DNA of 64,000 bases from the NCBI RefSeq assembly GCF_019186805.1, contig NZ_CP066783.1, positions 3,485,501 through 3,549,500 of the forward strand, given 5' to 3'. The translations under genes and the position numbers were made by a program. Each line of letters opens with the position of its first letter. The stretch's first letter is position 1. Source of the stretch: Comamonas fluminis. GTDB taxonomy: Bacteria > Pseudomonadota > Gammaproteobacteria > Burkholderiales > Burkholderiaceae_C. This document shows positions 9,154-18,728 of the stretch, one piece after another. The notes beneath the pieces were generated by a model that saw nothing but the letters and a program-made list of their open reading frames with translations, had not been told where the DNA came from and ran no database searches.

Positions 9154-9257
9154 ATAGCTTGTAGCGCCATATAGAAAAAGGGTTTGACGCATTTAAATGC
9201 CTCAAACCCTTTATGCATTGGCGCAAGCAGCTCCTGTTTCAAGAGCTGCTTTCTTTC
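9154..9257 (+). repeat. Nested inverted repeats and probable flhDC terminator
   Basis: The core is a near-perfect 36-bp palindrome, arms 9177-9194 and 9195-9212 with one mismatch and no loop. It is flanked by imperfect AGCTTGTAGCGCCA and TTGGCGCAAGCAGCT arms, so the whole could form a long cruciform. Next to it AGCAGCTC (9226-9233) pairs with GAGCTGCT (9243-9250), followed by a T-rich stretch; this would end flhDC transcription before convergent ppc. Confidence 0.6.
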
Positions 9258-9262
9258 TGTCT

Positions 9263-12112
9263 TCAACCCGTATTGCGCACCCCCGCAGCAATCCCGTTAA
9301 TCGACAGATGAATACCGTTCTTCACCCGGTCATCGGTCTGACCCGCACGCCAGCGGCGTACCAGTTCGACCTGCAGGTGATGCAGCGGGTCAATATAGGG
9401 AAAGCGGTGACGGATGGAACGCGCCAGTGCGGAGTTGTGTTCCAGGCGCTGCTTGTCTCCGGTGATCTGATTGAGCGCTTCCACCGTGCTTTGCCATTCC
9501 GCCTCAATGGCGCCAAAGATGCGGCGGCGCAGCCGTGTGTCGGTCACCAGTTCGCTGTAGCGCGACGCCAGGTTCAGATCGCTCTTGGCCAGCACCATGT
9601 CCATATTCGACAGCAGCGTTTTGAAGAACGGCCACTGGCGGTACATCTTCTGCAACAGCGCCAGCTGGGCCTTGGCGTCCTTGCCCGGGCGGTTGATAAA
9701 GGCCTGCACCGCCGCGCCAAAGCCGTACCAGCCTGGCAGCGTCAAACGGCACTGTCCCCAGCTAAAGCCCCAGGGAATGGCGCGCAGGTCTTCAATGGCC
9801 TGGGTGGCCTTGCGCGATGCGGGGCGTGAGCCGATGTTCAGCTCGGTGATCTCGCGAATCGGCGTGCTGCTGAAGAAGTAGCTGGTAAAGCCCGGTGTTT
9901 CATAGACCAGTGCACGATAGGCCCCCATGCTGGCTTCAGACAGGAACGCCGCCGCATCCAGAAAAGCTGGCGTTGCGGGCTTGGTAGGCTGCAGCAAGGT
10001 AGCTTCCAGTGTGGCGGCGACCAGTGTTTCCAGATTGCGGCGGCCAATTTCGGGGTTGGCGTATTTGGAGGCAATGACTTCGCCCTGCTCGGTCAGGCGA
10101 ATCTGGCCGCGCACCGTGCCGGGCGGCTGCGCCAGAATGGCCTGATAGCTGGGGCCACCGCCACGACCCACCGTGCCGCCGCGGCCGTGGAACATGCGCA
10201 GCTGAATACCGTGGTGATCGGCCAGGTCGTCAAACAGGTCAACCAGCGCGATCTCGGCGCGGTACAGCTCCCAGTTGCTGGTGAAGATGCCACCATCTTT
10301 GTTGCTGTCGCTATAGCCCAGCATGATGTCCTGCTCGCCACCGCTTTTCTTGACCATCTCGGCAATGCCGGGCAGTTGGTAGTAGCGGCGCATGATGGGC
10401 TCGGCATTGCGCAGGTCTTCAATGGTTTCAAACAGGGGCACCACGATCAGGTCGCAAACCGCCCCGTCCTGCAGCGTGCCGCGCATCAGGCCCACTTCTT
10501 TTTGCAGCAGCAGCACTTCCAGCAAATCGCTCACCGTTTCGGTGTGGCTGATGATGCAGTGGCGAATGGCTTCGCCGCCCTGCAACTGGCGCAGGCGGTG
10601 GGCGGTCTCGAAAATGCTCAGTTCGCTGCGCGCATGGTCGGAGTATTCAGCGCCAATCACGCGCAGCGGGCGCGCATCTTCCAGCAAGCGCACCAGCAGT
10701 GCACATTTGGCGTCCTCCTGCAGCGCGCTGTAAGCAGGCTCCAGCCGCGCCACGGACAGCAGCTCCTGCACCACGGCCTCGTGTTTGTCAGAGCTTTGGC
10801 GCAAGTCCACCGTAGCCAGATGAAAGCCAAACACCTGCACCGCACGCATCAGCGGGTGCAGGCGCTGCGGTGCCAGCATGTCGCCGTGATAGGCCGACAG
10901 CGAATCATCAATGATCTGCAGATCCGCCAGAAACTCGTGGGCAGTGGCATAGGCGTTCTGCGGCGCAACCGCATGGCGCGCCGCATCGCCGCCCGTCAGT
11001 TGCTTGAGCGTGGCTGCAAGCCGTGCATAAATGCCCGTCAGCGCCCGGCGGTAGGGCTCGTCGCTGCGGTGCACATTGGCGTCGGGCGATGCATCGGCCA
11101 GCGCCCGCATCTCGGGGGTGACTTCCACCAGGTTGCCGGACAGCGACAGCTCACCGCCCAGCCAATGCACTTCGCGCAGATAGTGGCGCAAGGCCACATC
11201 GGCCTGACGGGACAGCGCCAGCTCCAGGCTCTCGGCCGTCACAAACGGGTTGCCGTCGCGGTCGCCGCCAATCCACTGGCCCATGCGCAAAAAGTTGTGG
11301 GCAGGCAGCTTCTGGCCCAGTTCCTGCTCCAGCTGGGTGTAGATCTTGGGAATCTCGTGCAAAAACGTGGCTTCGTAGTACGACAGCGCGTTTTCAATCT
11401 CGTCGGCCACCGTCAGCTTGGAGTGGCGCAGCAGCCGCGTCTGCCACAGCTGGGCCACACAGGCGCGCAACTGCGCATCCACACGGGCCAGCTCACGCGG
11501 GGTCAGCGCATCCTTGGCGCTGTTGTAGAGCTGGGCGCGCATTTCAATGTCATCGCGCTCGGCCAGCAACTGGGCAATGCGGCGCTCGGCCATCAGAATG
11601 CTCTGGCGCTGCACCTCGGTGGGGTGAGCCGTCAGCACGGGGGAAATAAAGCTCTTGACCAGCATCTGCGCCACCGAGCCTGAAGAAATGCCCGCCCAGC
11701 GCAGCCGCGCCAGCGCCACTTCAATGCTGCCTTCCTGCGTATTGCCTGCACGCTCGTGCACAGCGCGGCGGCGAATGTGGTGGCGATCTTCGGCCAGATT
11801 GGCCAGATGCGAGAAATAGGTGAAGGCGCGAATCACGCTCACGGTCTGATCGCTGGACAGGCCCTTGAGCAGCTTCTTGAGCGCTTTGTCAGCCGCTTCA
11901 TCGGCATCGCGGCGAAACGCCACGGAAAGCTGGCGCACCTGCTCGACCAGTGCAAAGGCGGGCTCACCTTCTTGCTCGCGGATGACATCGCCCAGCATGC
12001 GCCCCAGCAGTCGAATGTCCTCAATCAGCGGCAAATCCTTGTCTTTGGACTTGTCCATCACGCGCTGGGGCTTGTCAGTGCCAGCGGATTTTGAGGTACG
12101 GGCGGAAGGCAT
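9263..12112 (-). CDS. ppc: Phosphoenolpyruvate carboxylase
   Basis: Anaplerotic enzyme that carboxylates PEP to oxaloacetate. The 949-residue protein has full family length. Key motifs are the catalytic-His segment [23 protein letters not shown], the [10 protein letters not shown] lysine motif, the mobile-loop [14 protein letters not shown], and the C-terminal RNTG that closes the active/allosteric site. An AAGGAG sits just upstream of the ATG at 12112. The gene diverges from hemC across a 78-bp spacer and is convergent with flhDC. Confidence 0.97.
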   Translation of the reverse strand: MPSARTSKSAGTDKPQRVMDKSKDKDLPLIEDIRLLGRMLGDVIREQEGEPAFALVEQVRQLSVAFRRDADEAADKALKKLLKGLSSDQTVSVIRAFTYFSHLANLAEDRHHIRRRAVHERAGNTQEGSIEVALARLRWAGISSGSVAQMLVKSFISPVLTAHPTEVQRQSILMAERRIAQLLAERDDIEMRAQLYNSAKDALTPRELARVDAQLRACVAQLWQTRLLRHSKLTVADEIENALSYYEATFLHEIPKIYTQLEQELGQKLPAHNFLRMGQWIGGDRDGNPFVTAESLELALSRQADVALRHYLREVHWLGGELSLSGNLVEVTPEMRALADASPDANVHRSDEPYRRALTGIYARLAATLKQLTGGDAARHAVAPQNAYATAHEFLADLQIIDDSLSAYHGDMLAPQRLHPLMRAVQVFGFHLATVDLRQSSDKHEAVVQELLSVARLEPAYSALQEDAKCALLVRLLEDARPLRVIGAEYSDHARSELSIFETAHRLRQLQGGEAIRHCIISHTETVSDLLEVLLLQKEVGLMRGTLQDGAVCDLIVVPLFETIEDLRNAEPIMRRYYQLPGIAEMVKKSGGEQDIMLGYSDSNKDGGIFTSNWELYRAEIALVDLFDDLADHHGIQLRMFHGRGGTVGRGGGPSYQAILAQPPGTVRGQIRLTEQGEVIASKYANPEIGRRNLETLVAATLEATLLQPTKPATPAFLDAAAFLSEASMGAYRALVYETPGFTSYFFSSTPIREITELNIGSRPASRKATQAIEDLRAIPWGFSWGQCRLTLPGWYGFGAAVQAFINRPGKDAKAQLALLQKMYRQWPFFKTLLSNMDMVLAKSDLNLASRYSELVTDTRLRRRIFGAIEAEWQSTVEALNQITGDKQRLEHNSALARSIRHRFPYIDPLHHLQVELVRRWRAGQTDDRVKNGIHLSINGIAAGVRNTG

Positions 12113-12190
12113 CGACTATTCTCCTTGGGCTCTGTGTAGGTCAACGTGCCATGCTAGCATTCCCGATTTCCCGCTTGAGACTGCGCCGTC

Positions 12191-13132
12191 ATGAAATTTT
12201 CTGCATCCTCCCCCACAACAATTGTCATTGCGACTCGTGAAAGTCAGCTGGCGTTGTGGCAGGCTGAGCACGTGCAGACCATCCTGCGTGGTCACGGTCA
12301 CCCGGTTGAACTGCTGGGCATGACGACCAAGGGCGACCAGATTCTGGACCGCGCCCTGTCCAAGGTGGGCGGCAAGGGCCTGTTCGTCAAGGAACTGGAA
12401 GTCGCCCTGGAAGAAGGCCGCGCCGATCTGGCCGTGCACTCCTTGAAGGACGTGCCCATGGAGCTGCCCGAAGGCTTTGTGCTGGCCTGCGTGATGACCC
12501 GCGAAGACCCTCGCGACGCTTTTGTCTCTAATAAGTACGCAAGTCTGGACGAGCTGCCACAGGGCGCCGTGGTCGGCACCTCCAGCCTGCGCCGCCAGGC
12601 CCTGCTGCAGGCGCTGCGCCCCGACCTCAAGATTGAGCCCCTGCGCGGCAACGTCAACACCCGCTTGCGCAAGCTGGACGAAGGCCAGTACGACGCCATT
12701 GTGCTGGCCGCTGCCGGCCTGATGCGCCTTGAGATGAGCGAGCGCATTCGCGCCAAGTTCGACCCCGCCCACATGCTGCCCGCCGCAGGCCAGGGTGCAC
12801 TGGGCATTGAGGTGCGCGCCGACCGTCAGGACATCATTGATGCACTGGCGCCGCTGGCCCACATGCCCACCTGGCTGACCGTAACGGCCGAGCGCGCTGT
12901 CAGCCGCTGCATGGGCGGCAGCTGCTCCATGCCACTGGCTGCCTTTGGCCGCTTTGAGGGCGACACCCTGCACATGGACGCCGCCTGGGGCGATATCGAA
13001 GGTCAAAAGCCTCTGGTGCGTGTGCAAGCCAGTGCCACCGTGACCGACTTCGCCTCGGCCAATGCGCTGGGCGAGAGCCTGGCCGCACAGCTGCAGGCCG
13101 CAGGCGCTGTTCCAGCACCCAAGCAAGCCTGA
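12191..13132 (+). CDS. hemC: Hydroxymethylbilane synthase (porphobilinogen deaminase)
   Basis: Polymerises four porphobilinogens to hydroxymethylbilane in haem, sirohaem and cobalamin synthesis. The 313-residue protein opens with [16 protein letters not shown] and contains [22 protein letters not shown] and GTSSLRRQ, with the dipyrromethane-cofactor cysteine in [13 protein letters not shown]. It heads hemC-hemD-hemX-hemY, all on one strand with spacings of 12, -4 and 17 bp. Confidence 0.97.
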   Translation: MKFSASSPTTIVIATRESQLALWQAEHVQTILRGHGHPVELLGMTTKGDQILDRALSKVGGKGLFVKELEVALEEGRADLAVHSLKDVPMELPEGFVLACVMTREDPRDAFVSNKYASLDELPQGAVVGTSSLRRQALLQALRPDLKIEPLRGNVNTRLRKLDEGQYDAIVLAAAGLMRLEMSERIRAKFDPAHMLPAAGQGALGIEVRADRQDIIDALAPLAHMPTWLTVTAERAVSRCMGGSCSMPLAAFGRFEGDTLHMDAAWGDIEGQKPLVRVQASATVTDFASANALGESLAAQLQAAGAVPAPKQA

Positions 13133-13144
13133 ACGGCAAAGGCC

Positions 13145-13972
13145 ATGCGCGCGCGCATTCTGGTCACCCGCCCGCAGCATGATGCCCAGCCCTGGGTCAG
13201 CGCCCTGCAGTCGCGCGGCTGGGAAGCCCATGCCCTGCCGCTGATGGGCATAGGCCCGTGCAGTGGCGAAGCGGCCCAGCAGGCACTGGCACAGGCCCAG
13301 GCTGCAGCGCTGACTCCCGGCCACTACCGTGCCGTGATGTTTGTCAGCGGTAATGCGGTGCAGTATTTTTTTGCATCAAATGATGCTCAAGCCCTTAACC
13401 ATCAAGCGCTGCTAGCTCCTGATACCAGAGCATGGACACCCGGCCCGGGTACGGCCCACGCATTGCTGACAGCAGGCATTGCCGCCAGCCAGATCGACGG
13501 CCCCGCACCGGACGCCGCCCAGTTCGAATCCGAAACCCTGTGGCAGTGCGTGCACGGCCAGATTCGAGCCGGCGACCGCGTACTCATCGTGCGAGGCGAC
13601 AGCCCTGCCCCTGAAAGCACCGCGCCATCGACCCAGGGCGCAGGCCGGGAGTGGCTGGCCGCACAGCTGCGCGAGGCTGGAGCGCAGGTGGAACTGCTGG
13701 CTGTCTATCAGCGCTTGCTGCCCCAGTGGAGTGCCGAACAACTGGAACTGGCACGCAACGCAGCCTCTGATGGCAGCCTGTGGTTGTTCAGCAGCTCCGA
13801 AGCTGTTGCCAACCTGCAACAGATACTGCCAGAGCAAAGCTGGCAGCAGGCGTTGGCGCTTACCACCCATGCCCGTATTGCCGCAAAAGCCCAGGCAGCG
13901 GGCTTTGGCAAGGTTGTGCAAAGCCGCCCAACGCAGGATGAGGTGTTCGCGTCGATAGAATCAGCTCTATGA
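13145..13972 (+). CDS. hemD: Uroporphyrinogen-III synthase
   Basis: Closes and isomerises hydroxymethylbilane to uroporphyrinogen III. The 275-residue protein shows ILVTRPQHDAQPW at the N-terminus, VMFVSGNAVQYFF in the first domain, VLIVRGD and REWLAAQLREAGAQVELLAVYQR in the second, and WLFSSSEAV near the C-terminus. Between VQYFF and the APDTRAWTPGPGTA segment the reading frame runs through a copy of the dispersed hairpin repeat, encoding a stretch (ASNDAQALNHQALL) that looks like an insertion relative to the family. The 3' end shares ATGA with hemX. Confidence 0.93.
   Translation: MRARILVTRPQHDAQPWVSALQSRGWEAHALPLMGIGPCSGEAAQQALAQAQAAALTPGHYRAVMFVSGNAVQYFFASNDAQALNHQALLAPDTRAWTPGPGTAHALLTAGIAASQIDGPAPDAAQFESETLWQCVHGQIRAGDRVLIVRGDSPAPESTAPSTQGAGREWLAAQLREAGAQVELLAVYQRLLPQWSAEQLELARNAASDGSLWLFSSSEAVANLQQILPEQSWQQALALTTHARIAAKAQAAGFGKVVQSRPTQDEVFASIESAL
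13374..13424. repeat. Dispersed hairpin repeat translated within hemD
   Basis: The segment GATGCTCAAGCCCTTA, then ACCATCAAGCGCTGCTAGC, aligns with the intergenic element at 26817-26855 (GATAGCACAAAGCGCTTA, TTCATCAAGCGCTTC). Here it is read in frame as part of HemD residues about 78-93. The sequence similarity is visible by eye; the idea that it is an inserted repeat is inference. Confidence 0.55.
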
Positions 13973-15078
13973 GCTCTGACGCCATCCCCACCCCTGAAAC
14001 CTCAGCCAAAGACCTCCCCTCCCAGCCTCCGACATCCGCCGCCGCAAGCCAGGGCGCGCCCATGCCGCTGGTGCTGACGCTGGGGGCCGTGGCCGTTGCG
14101 GCCTTGGTCGGCTGCGGCATGCTGTGGCAGCGCGTGGGCAATATGCAGGAGCAACTGGCCCGCCAGTCCGCCCAGTCTGGTGCGCAATCTGTGGAAGCCC
14201 GCACCTTGGCCAAGGATGCCCAGGATCTGGCCCGCGACAGCGCAGCCCGCGTCTCGGTCATGGAAGCCCGGGTGGGCGAGCTGAACCTGCAGCGCAGCCA
14301 GCTGGAAGAGCTGATGCAGAGCATGTCACGCACCCGTGACGAGAATCTCGTGGCCGATATTGAATCGGCCGTGCGCATGGCGCAGCAGCAGGCCGAGCTG
14401 TCAGGCAGCCTGCAGCCCCTGGTGGCCACCCTCAAATCCGCGCAGAAGCGTGTGGAAAGTGCCGCCCAACCCCGTCTGGCTCCGGTGATTCGCGCCATGG
14501 AGCTGGATCTGGAAAAACTCTCACGCATGAGCGTGACAGACACCACGGGCGTGCTGACGCGTATCGAAGATCTGGCGCGCCAGGTTGATGAACTACCCTT
14601 GACCAATGATGTGGGCCGCTACCGCAGCCGCACATCCGATCAGCCCCCCAGCGCCCCGGAACACGCTGCAGCCGACAGCAATCTGACCCTGACCCAGTGG
14701 GCCTGGTGGCAAGGCCAGGGCGTACGCCTGTGGGAGTCCTTCCGCGACGGCGCCTCAGACCTGGTGCGGGTGCGCCGCATCGATCACCCGGATGCCGCGC
14801 TGCTGGCGCCTGAGCAAGGCTATTTTCTGCGCGAGAACCTCAAACTCAAGCTGCTCAATGCACGCCTTGGCTTGCTGTCGCGCCAGCCCGAATCGGCACG
14901 CATGGACCTGAACTCTGCCGGCATCATGCTGAGCAAGTATTTCGACACCCGCGCGCGCCGCACCCAGATCGCACAGGCACAGCTGCAGCAGATTCAAAGC
15001 AATCTGCACACCTCAACGGACCGCGTGCGGCTTGATGACACACTGACCGCGCTGGCAACCGCCGCGGCAGGCCGCTAA
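13969..15078 (+). CDS. hemX: HemX family membrane protein
   Basis: Inner-membrane protein coded with hemCD in many proteobacteria; its exact role is not settled, and it has been annotated as uroporphyrinogen-III C-methyltransferase without the catalytic SAM domain. The 369 residues comprise a Pro/Ala-rich cytoplasmic N-terminus, one membrane helix (LVLTLGAVAVAALVGCGMLW, residues ~25-45), a coiled coil (~48-130) and a C-terminal periplasmic HemX domain with YFLRENLKLKLLNARLGLLSR. It overlaps hemD by 4 bp. Confidence 0.9.
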   Translation: MSSDAIPTPETSAKDLPSQPPTSAAASQGAPMPLVLTLGAVAVAALVGCGMLWQRVGNMQEQLARQSAQSGAQSVEARTLAKDAQDLARDSAARVSVMEARVGELNLQRSQLEELMQSMSRTRDENLVADIESAVRMAQQQAELSGSLQPLVATLKSAQKRVESAAQPRLAPVIRAMELDLEKLSRMSVTDTTGVLTRIEDLARQVDELPLTNDVGRYRSRTSDQPPSAPEHAAADSNLTLTQWAWWQGQGVRLWESFRDGASDLVRVRRIDHPDAALLAPEQGYFLRENLKLKLLNARLGLLSRQPESARMDLNSAGIMLSKYFDTRARRTQIAQAQLQQIQSNLHTSTDRVRLDDTLTALATAAAGR

Positions 15079-15095
15079 GCCAGGAGGACACCGAA

Positions 15096-16406
15096 ATGCG
15101 TGCTGCCTTATGGCTGATGGGTTTGTTTGCCGTAGCCGTGGCCACGGCCTTGTTTGCAGGCAATAACCAAAGCACTGTGACCTGGTTCTGGTCGCCCTAC
15201 CGGGTGGACATGTCGCTGAATCTGGCCATCGTGCTGATTTTTCTGGGCTTTGTGCTGCTCTACGCGGCCTTGCGCGCTCTGGCGGGCTTGCTGCAGATGC
15301 CGCACCAGGCCCGTCGCTGGCGCATGCAGCAAAAAGAACGCAGCATGAACCAGAGCCTGCTGGAGTCGCTGTCCCACCTGCAGGCTGGTCGTTTTCTGCG
15401 TGCCCGCAAAGCCGCGATGACCGCGCTCTCGACCGAGCAATCGCTGCGCGAAACCGATGCCGCCATTCCCTATGGCGACCGCCTGAGCGCCACGGCCCAC
15501 TTGCTGGCCGCTGACGCATCCCATGCTCTGCAGGATGCCGCCTTGCGCGACAAGCACTGGCAGCAGGCCCTGGCGCTGCTGCCCGAGCCCGGCGCCACCC
15601 AGGATCAGGAAATTCGCGAAGGCGCGCAAATGCGCTCGGCCCGCTGGGCACTGGATGACCGCGATGCCGGTGAATCCATGCAGCGCCTGGCCGATCTGCC
15701 TCAGGGCGCAAGCCGCCGCACGATTGCGCTGCGCATCAAGCTCAAGGCCGCCCGCCTGGCTGGCAATACCCAGGTGGCGCTGGATACCGCCCGCCTTCTG
15801 GCCAAACACCGCGCTTTTTCGCCCGCAGCATCGGCCAGCGTGGTGCGCGGCCTGCTGCTGGCCAGCATTCGTGATGCGCGCGACACCTCATCGCTGCAGC
15901 AGTTCTGGCTGTCACTCGATGAAGAAGAGCGCGCCATGCCCGAAGTCGCCATTCCCGCGACCGAGCGCCTGATTGCCCTGGGAGGCGAAGCCATCCAGGC
16001 CCGCGCCTGGCTGCTGCCCGTGTGGGAACACCTGCTGCCCCACGCCAGCCCACGCACCGAAGCCCATCTGCCCCAACTGGTGCAGGTGCTTCAGTCCTGC
16101 CTGAGCAAGCTGGACGCCGCCTGGCTGGCCCGCTTTGAAACCGCCGCCAACGCCAACCCACGTGAGCCGCGCCTGCAATATCTGGCCGGTGTGGCCTGCG
16201 TGCAGCGCCAGCTCTGGGGCAAGGCCCAGCAAATGCTAACCCGTGCTGCCCCCCTGCTACAGGAACCAGAACTACGCACCCGTGCCTGGCAGCGCCTGGC
16301 GCTGATGGCCGAGCACCGGGGGGATATGGAGGCCTCGGCCATTGCCTGGAAGCTGGCGGCGCAAGCCGTTGCGGTACTGCCAGAAAACCCGGCTCTGGAC
16401 GAGTAA
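15096..16406 (+). CDS. hemY: HemY protein, TPR-containing inner-membrane protein
   Basis: Haem-biosynthesis-operon protein of unknown biochemical role; unrelated to the protoporphyrinogen oxidase also called HemY in Gram-positives. The 436 residues start with two membrane helices (MRAALWLMGLFAVAVATALFA and LAIVLIFLGFVLLYAALRAL) flanking the conserved STVTWFWSPYRVDMSLN, followed by a helical TPR-like region to the C-terminus. It is the last gene of the hem operon, with a good terminator 45 bp downstream. Confidence 0.92.
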   Translation: MRAALWLMGLFAVAVATALFAGNNQSTVTWFWSPYRVDMSLNLAIVLIFLGFVLLYAALRALAGLLQMPHQARRWRMQQKERSMNQSLLESLSHLQAGRFLRARKAAMTALSTEQSLRETDAAIPYGDRLSATAHLLAADASHALQDAALRDKHWQQALALLPEPGATQDQEIREGAQMRSARWALDDRDAGESMQRLADLPQGASRRTIALRIKLKAARLAGNTQVALDTARLLAKHRAFSPAASASVVRGLLLASIRDARDTSSLQQFWLSLDEEERAMPEVAIPATERLIALGGEAIQARAWLLPVWEHLLPHASPRTEAHLPQLVQVLQSCLSKLDAAWLARFETAANANPREPRLQYLAGVACVQRQLWGKAQQMLTRAAPLLQEPELRTRAWQRLALMAEHRGDMEASAIAWKLAAQAVAVLPENPALDE

Positions 16407-16450
16407 GACAAACAGCCCCTATACGGCCCAGATACGGCCCAGATCCAAGC

Positions 16451-16484
16451 TGCAACCCCGCTGCCTCAGGCTGCGGGGTTTTTT
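16451..16484 (+). terminator. Rho-independent terminator of the hem operon
   Basis: AACCCCGC (16454-16461) pairs with GCGGGGTT (16473-16480) over an 11-base loop and runs into six T. It follows hemY and precedes cytochrome b561. A short tandem TACGGCCCAGA duplication lies just upstream. Confidence 0.85.
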
Positions 16485-16615
16485 CTTGCACTCAACCCTT
16501 CAGCTTTTTTGAATTGAGACCTCAAACTCGCTGAACCTTTTTGTACTTACGGCTTCATACACTGCAATCAGTGCTTCGCTGAAGATGGCGAAGCAACCGA
16601 ATCACAGCAGTCTCC

Positions 16616-17176
16616 ATGAACACCGTGTCCGCTCTCTCCACCCGCCGCTACAGCAGCACCGCCATCGCCCTGCACTGGGTACTGGCCCTTGCCTTGATCG
16701 GCATCTTTGGCTTCGGTCTTTACATGACTGGCCTGCCGTTCTCGCCCGCTCGCCTCAAATACTTCAACTGGCACAAGTGGGCAGGCATGACGATTCTGAT
16801 TCTGTCCGTGCTGCGACTGGTCTGGCGCATCACCCACCGCCCGCCCGAGTTGCCCGAGGCCATCACCCGCACCATGCCAGGCTGGCAGCGTGTGGCCCAC
16901 CATGGCGTGCACCACCTGATGTATGCGCTGTTCTTTGCCATCCCGCTGGTGGGCTGGATGTACAGCTCGGCAGCTGGTTTCCCCATCGTACTGTTTGGCC
17001 AGATTCCTCTGCCCGACCTGGTGGGCAAGAGCCCTGAACTGGCTGAGGTGCTCAAGCCCTGGCACGGTTATCTGGCCTACGCCCTGGCCGCGCTGGTTGT
17101 CATGCATATTGCCGCCGTGATCAAGCACCAGTTCATCGACCGCGACGGTTTGCTGTCCCGAATGATTCCAAGGTAA
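16616..17176 (+). CDS. Cytochrome b561 family protein
   Basis: Di-haem membrane electron carrier, probably oxidising ubiquinol or linked to superoxide/sulfide-related redox. The 186 residues form four membrane helices, each bearing conserved histidines: ALHWVLALALIGIFG, WHKWAGMTILILSVLRLVWRITH, HHGVHHLMYALFFAIPLVGW and HGYLAYALAALVVMHIAAVIKHQF. It precedes two periplasmic YceI proteins, as with the E. coli yceJ-yceI pair, so the three are probably functionally linked. Confidence 0.92.
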   Translation: MNTVSALSTRRYSSTAIALHWVLALALIGIFGFGLYMTGLPFSPARLKYFNWHKWAGMTILILSVLRLVWRITHRPPELPEAITRTMPGWQRVAHHGVHHLMYALFFAIPLVGWMYSSAAGFPIVLFGQIPLPDLVGKSPELAEVLKPWHGYLAYALAALVVMHIAAVIKHQFIDRDGLLSRMIPR

Positions 17177-17180
17177 GCCC

Positions 17181-17278
17181 CCCCCTGAGGCGCTTTGCGC
17201 CTTCCCCCCAAGGGGGACAACACCGTCGCGGCGGGGCTGCCCTTGCTCGGTGTTTCTCACTTGGGTTGCGCCAGTTTT
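17181..17278 (+). repeat. Dispersed GC-rich intergenic repeat, copy 3
   Basis: GGCGC-TTT-GCGCC hairpin, CCCCCCAAGGGGG hairpin, GCGGGGCTGCCCTTGCT block and terminal GCGCCAGT, in the same order as copies at 3811 and 9037. It begins 5 bp after the cytochrome b561 stop and separates that gene from the first YceI gene. Confidence 0.8.
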
Positions 17279-17313
17279 TGAATTTGTCTTTCTTTATTCA
17301 CAGGATGCTTTGT

Positions 17314-17877
17314 ATGAAAGCCCTCTTTACTACCGCTCTGATCGCTACTGCCTTCCTCGGCTCGGTCGCTCACGCTCAGCAAGCCCTGGTGCCCGCACAG
17401 AGTGCCGTCAACTTTGAAGCCAAGCAGATGGGTGTGCCCCTCAAAGGCCACTTCAAGAAGTTTGATGCCAAGGTGGCTTTTGACGCCACCAAGCCCGAAA
17501 CCAGCAAGATTCACTTCAGCGTGGATATGGGCAGCGCCACCATGGGCGCCAAGGAAACCGATGCTGAGCTGCCCAAGGCAGACTGGTTCAATGTGGCCAA
17601 GTTCCCCCAAGCCACGTTTGACTCCAGCGCCGTCAAGGCGCTGGGCGGCGGCAAGTACCAGGTCGAAGGCACGCTGACCATCAAGGGCAGCGCACAAAAG
17701 GTGAGCCTGCCCGTGACGCTGACCCAGTCTGGCGCCACCACCACCGCCACCGGCACCCTGCCCCTCAAGCGCCTGACCTTCAAGATTGGCGACGGCGACT
17801 GGAAGGACACCTCCATGGTGGCCGACGAGGTCAATGTGCAGTTCAAGCTGGCCCTGAGCGGCGTCGGCAAGATTTAA
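17314..17877 (+). CDS. Periplasmic YceI-family protein 1
   Basis: YceI proteins are secreted lipocalin-like barrels that bind isoprenoid quinones or related amphiphiles. The 187-residue precursor has a clear signal peptide (MKALFTTALIATAFLGSVAHA, cleavage after AHA) and family features VNFEAKQMGVPLKGHFKKFDAKVAFD, LPKADWFNVAKFPQATF, and VEGTLTIKGSAQKVSLPVTL. I choose the ATG at 17314 because it starts directly at the signal peptide; an AGGA lies eight bases before. It is paralogous to the next gene. Confidence 0.9.
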   Translation: MKALFTTALIATAFLGSVAHAQQALVPAQSAVNFEAKQMGVPLKGHFKKFDAKVAFDATKPETSKIHFSVDMGSATMGAKETDAELPKADWFNVAKFPQATFDSSAVKALGGGKYQVEGTLTIKGSAQKVSLPVTLTQSGATTTATGTLPLKRLTFKIGDGDWKDTSMVADEVNVQFKLALSGVGKI

Positions 17878-17965
17878 GTGTTATTTGCCTCCAGCGTATC
17901 TAAATCAAGCGCTGGAAGCTCATGTTTTGATAGCTACCACCCCATCCCTTAAAGGAGTTTTCACC

Positions 17966-18541
17966 ATGCGTTCTGCTCTGTTTGCTCTGGCTGCTGCCTC
18001 CCTGTTCGCCTCCGCTGTTCAAGCCGCTCCTGCGACTTACGCCATCGACCCGACCCACACTTTCGCAAGCTTTGAGATCGACCACTTCGGTGCCTCGACC
18101 AACCGTGCCCGCTTCGACAAGAAGACTGGCTCGGTCGAATTCGACAAAGCCGCCAAGACTGGCAAGGTCGAAGTGGTTCTGGACATGACTTCGGTCAACT
18201 CTGGCACACCGGCTTTCAACAAGCACCTGCAAAGCGCAGACATCTTCAACGCTGAAAAATTCCCCGAAGCCAAGTTTGTTTCCGACAAGTTTGTGTTTGA
18301 CGGCGACAAGCTCAAGGAAGTCACCGGCCAGCTGACCATGCTGGGCAAGACGGCCCCCATCACCATCAAGTCCAACAAATTCACCTGCTACGAAAGCCCC
18401 ATGCTGCAAAAGCGTGAAGTCTGCGGCGGCGACTTTGAAGCCACCATCGACCGCACCCAGTGGGGCGTTAACTACGGCATCCCTTACGGCTTCCCCAAGG
18501 AAGTGCGTCTGGTCATGCAGATCGAAGCCGTGAAGCAGTAA
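17966..18541 (+). CDS. Periplasmic YceI-family protein 2
   Basis: Second YceI paralogue, 191 residues with a signal peptide (MRSALFALAAASLFASAVQA). Family landmarks are YAIDPTHTFASFEIDHFG, VEVVLDMTSVNSG, LQSADIFNAEKFPEAKFVS and VTGQLTMLGKTAPITIK, ending in a short segment with EVRLVMQIEAVKQ. The ATG at 17966 follows AAAGGAG, a stronger site than the in-frame alternatives upstream. Two cysteines (CYESP, EVCGGDFE) near the C-terminus may form a disulfide, absent from paralogue 1. Confidence 0.92.
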   Translation: MRSALFALAAASLFASAVQAAPATYAIDPTHTFASFEIDHFGASTNRARFDKKTGSVEFDKAAKTGKVEVVLDMTSVNSGTPAFNKHLQSADIFNAEKFPEAKFVSDKFVFDGDKLKEVTGQLTMLGKTAPITIKSNKFTCYESPMLQKREVCGGDFEATIDRTQWGVNYGIPYGFPKEVRLVMQIEAVKQ

Positions 18542-18592
18542 TTCACCTTTAACCGCTCCCTCCCGCCGGATTCCCACAAGGATCCGGCCTTG

Positions 18593-18624
18593 GCCCAGCC
18601 CGTGAAAACGGCCTGGGCTTTTTT
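18593..18624 (+). terminator. Rho-independent terminator after the YceI pair
   Basis: GCCCAGCCCGT (18593-18603) pairs with ACGGCCTGGGC (18608-18618) with one mismatch over a GAAA loop and is followed by six T. A weaker GGATCC-containing hairpin precedes it. Confidence 0.9.
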
Positions 18625-18728
18625 ACGGCCCAGTCACTCCCAAATCCCCTGCATAAAAATTATCTTTAGGTAAATTTATTACGGATAGTAGAATATTTAC
18701 ACATACACCGATTCAAGGAGACAGAGAG

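Noticed and set aside
10187..11683. 498-codon frame antisense to ppc
   Set aside because: Shadow of ppc with no family features.
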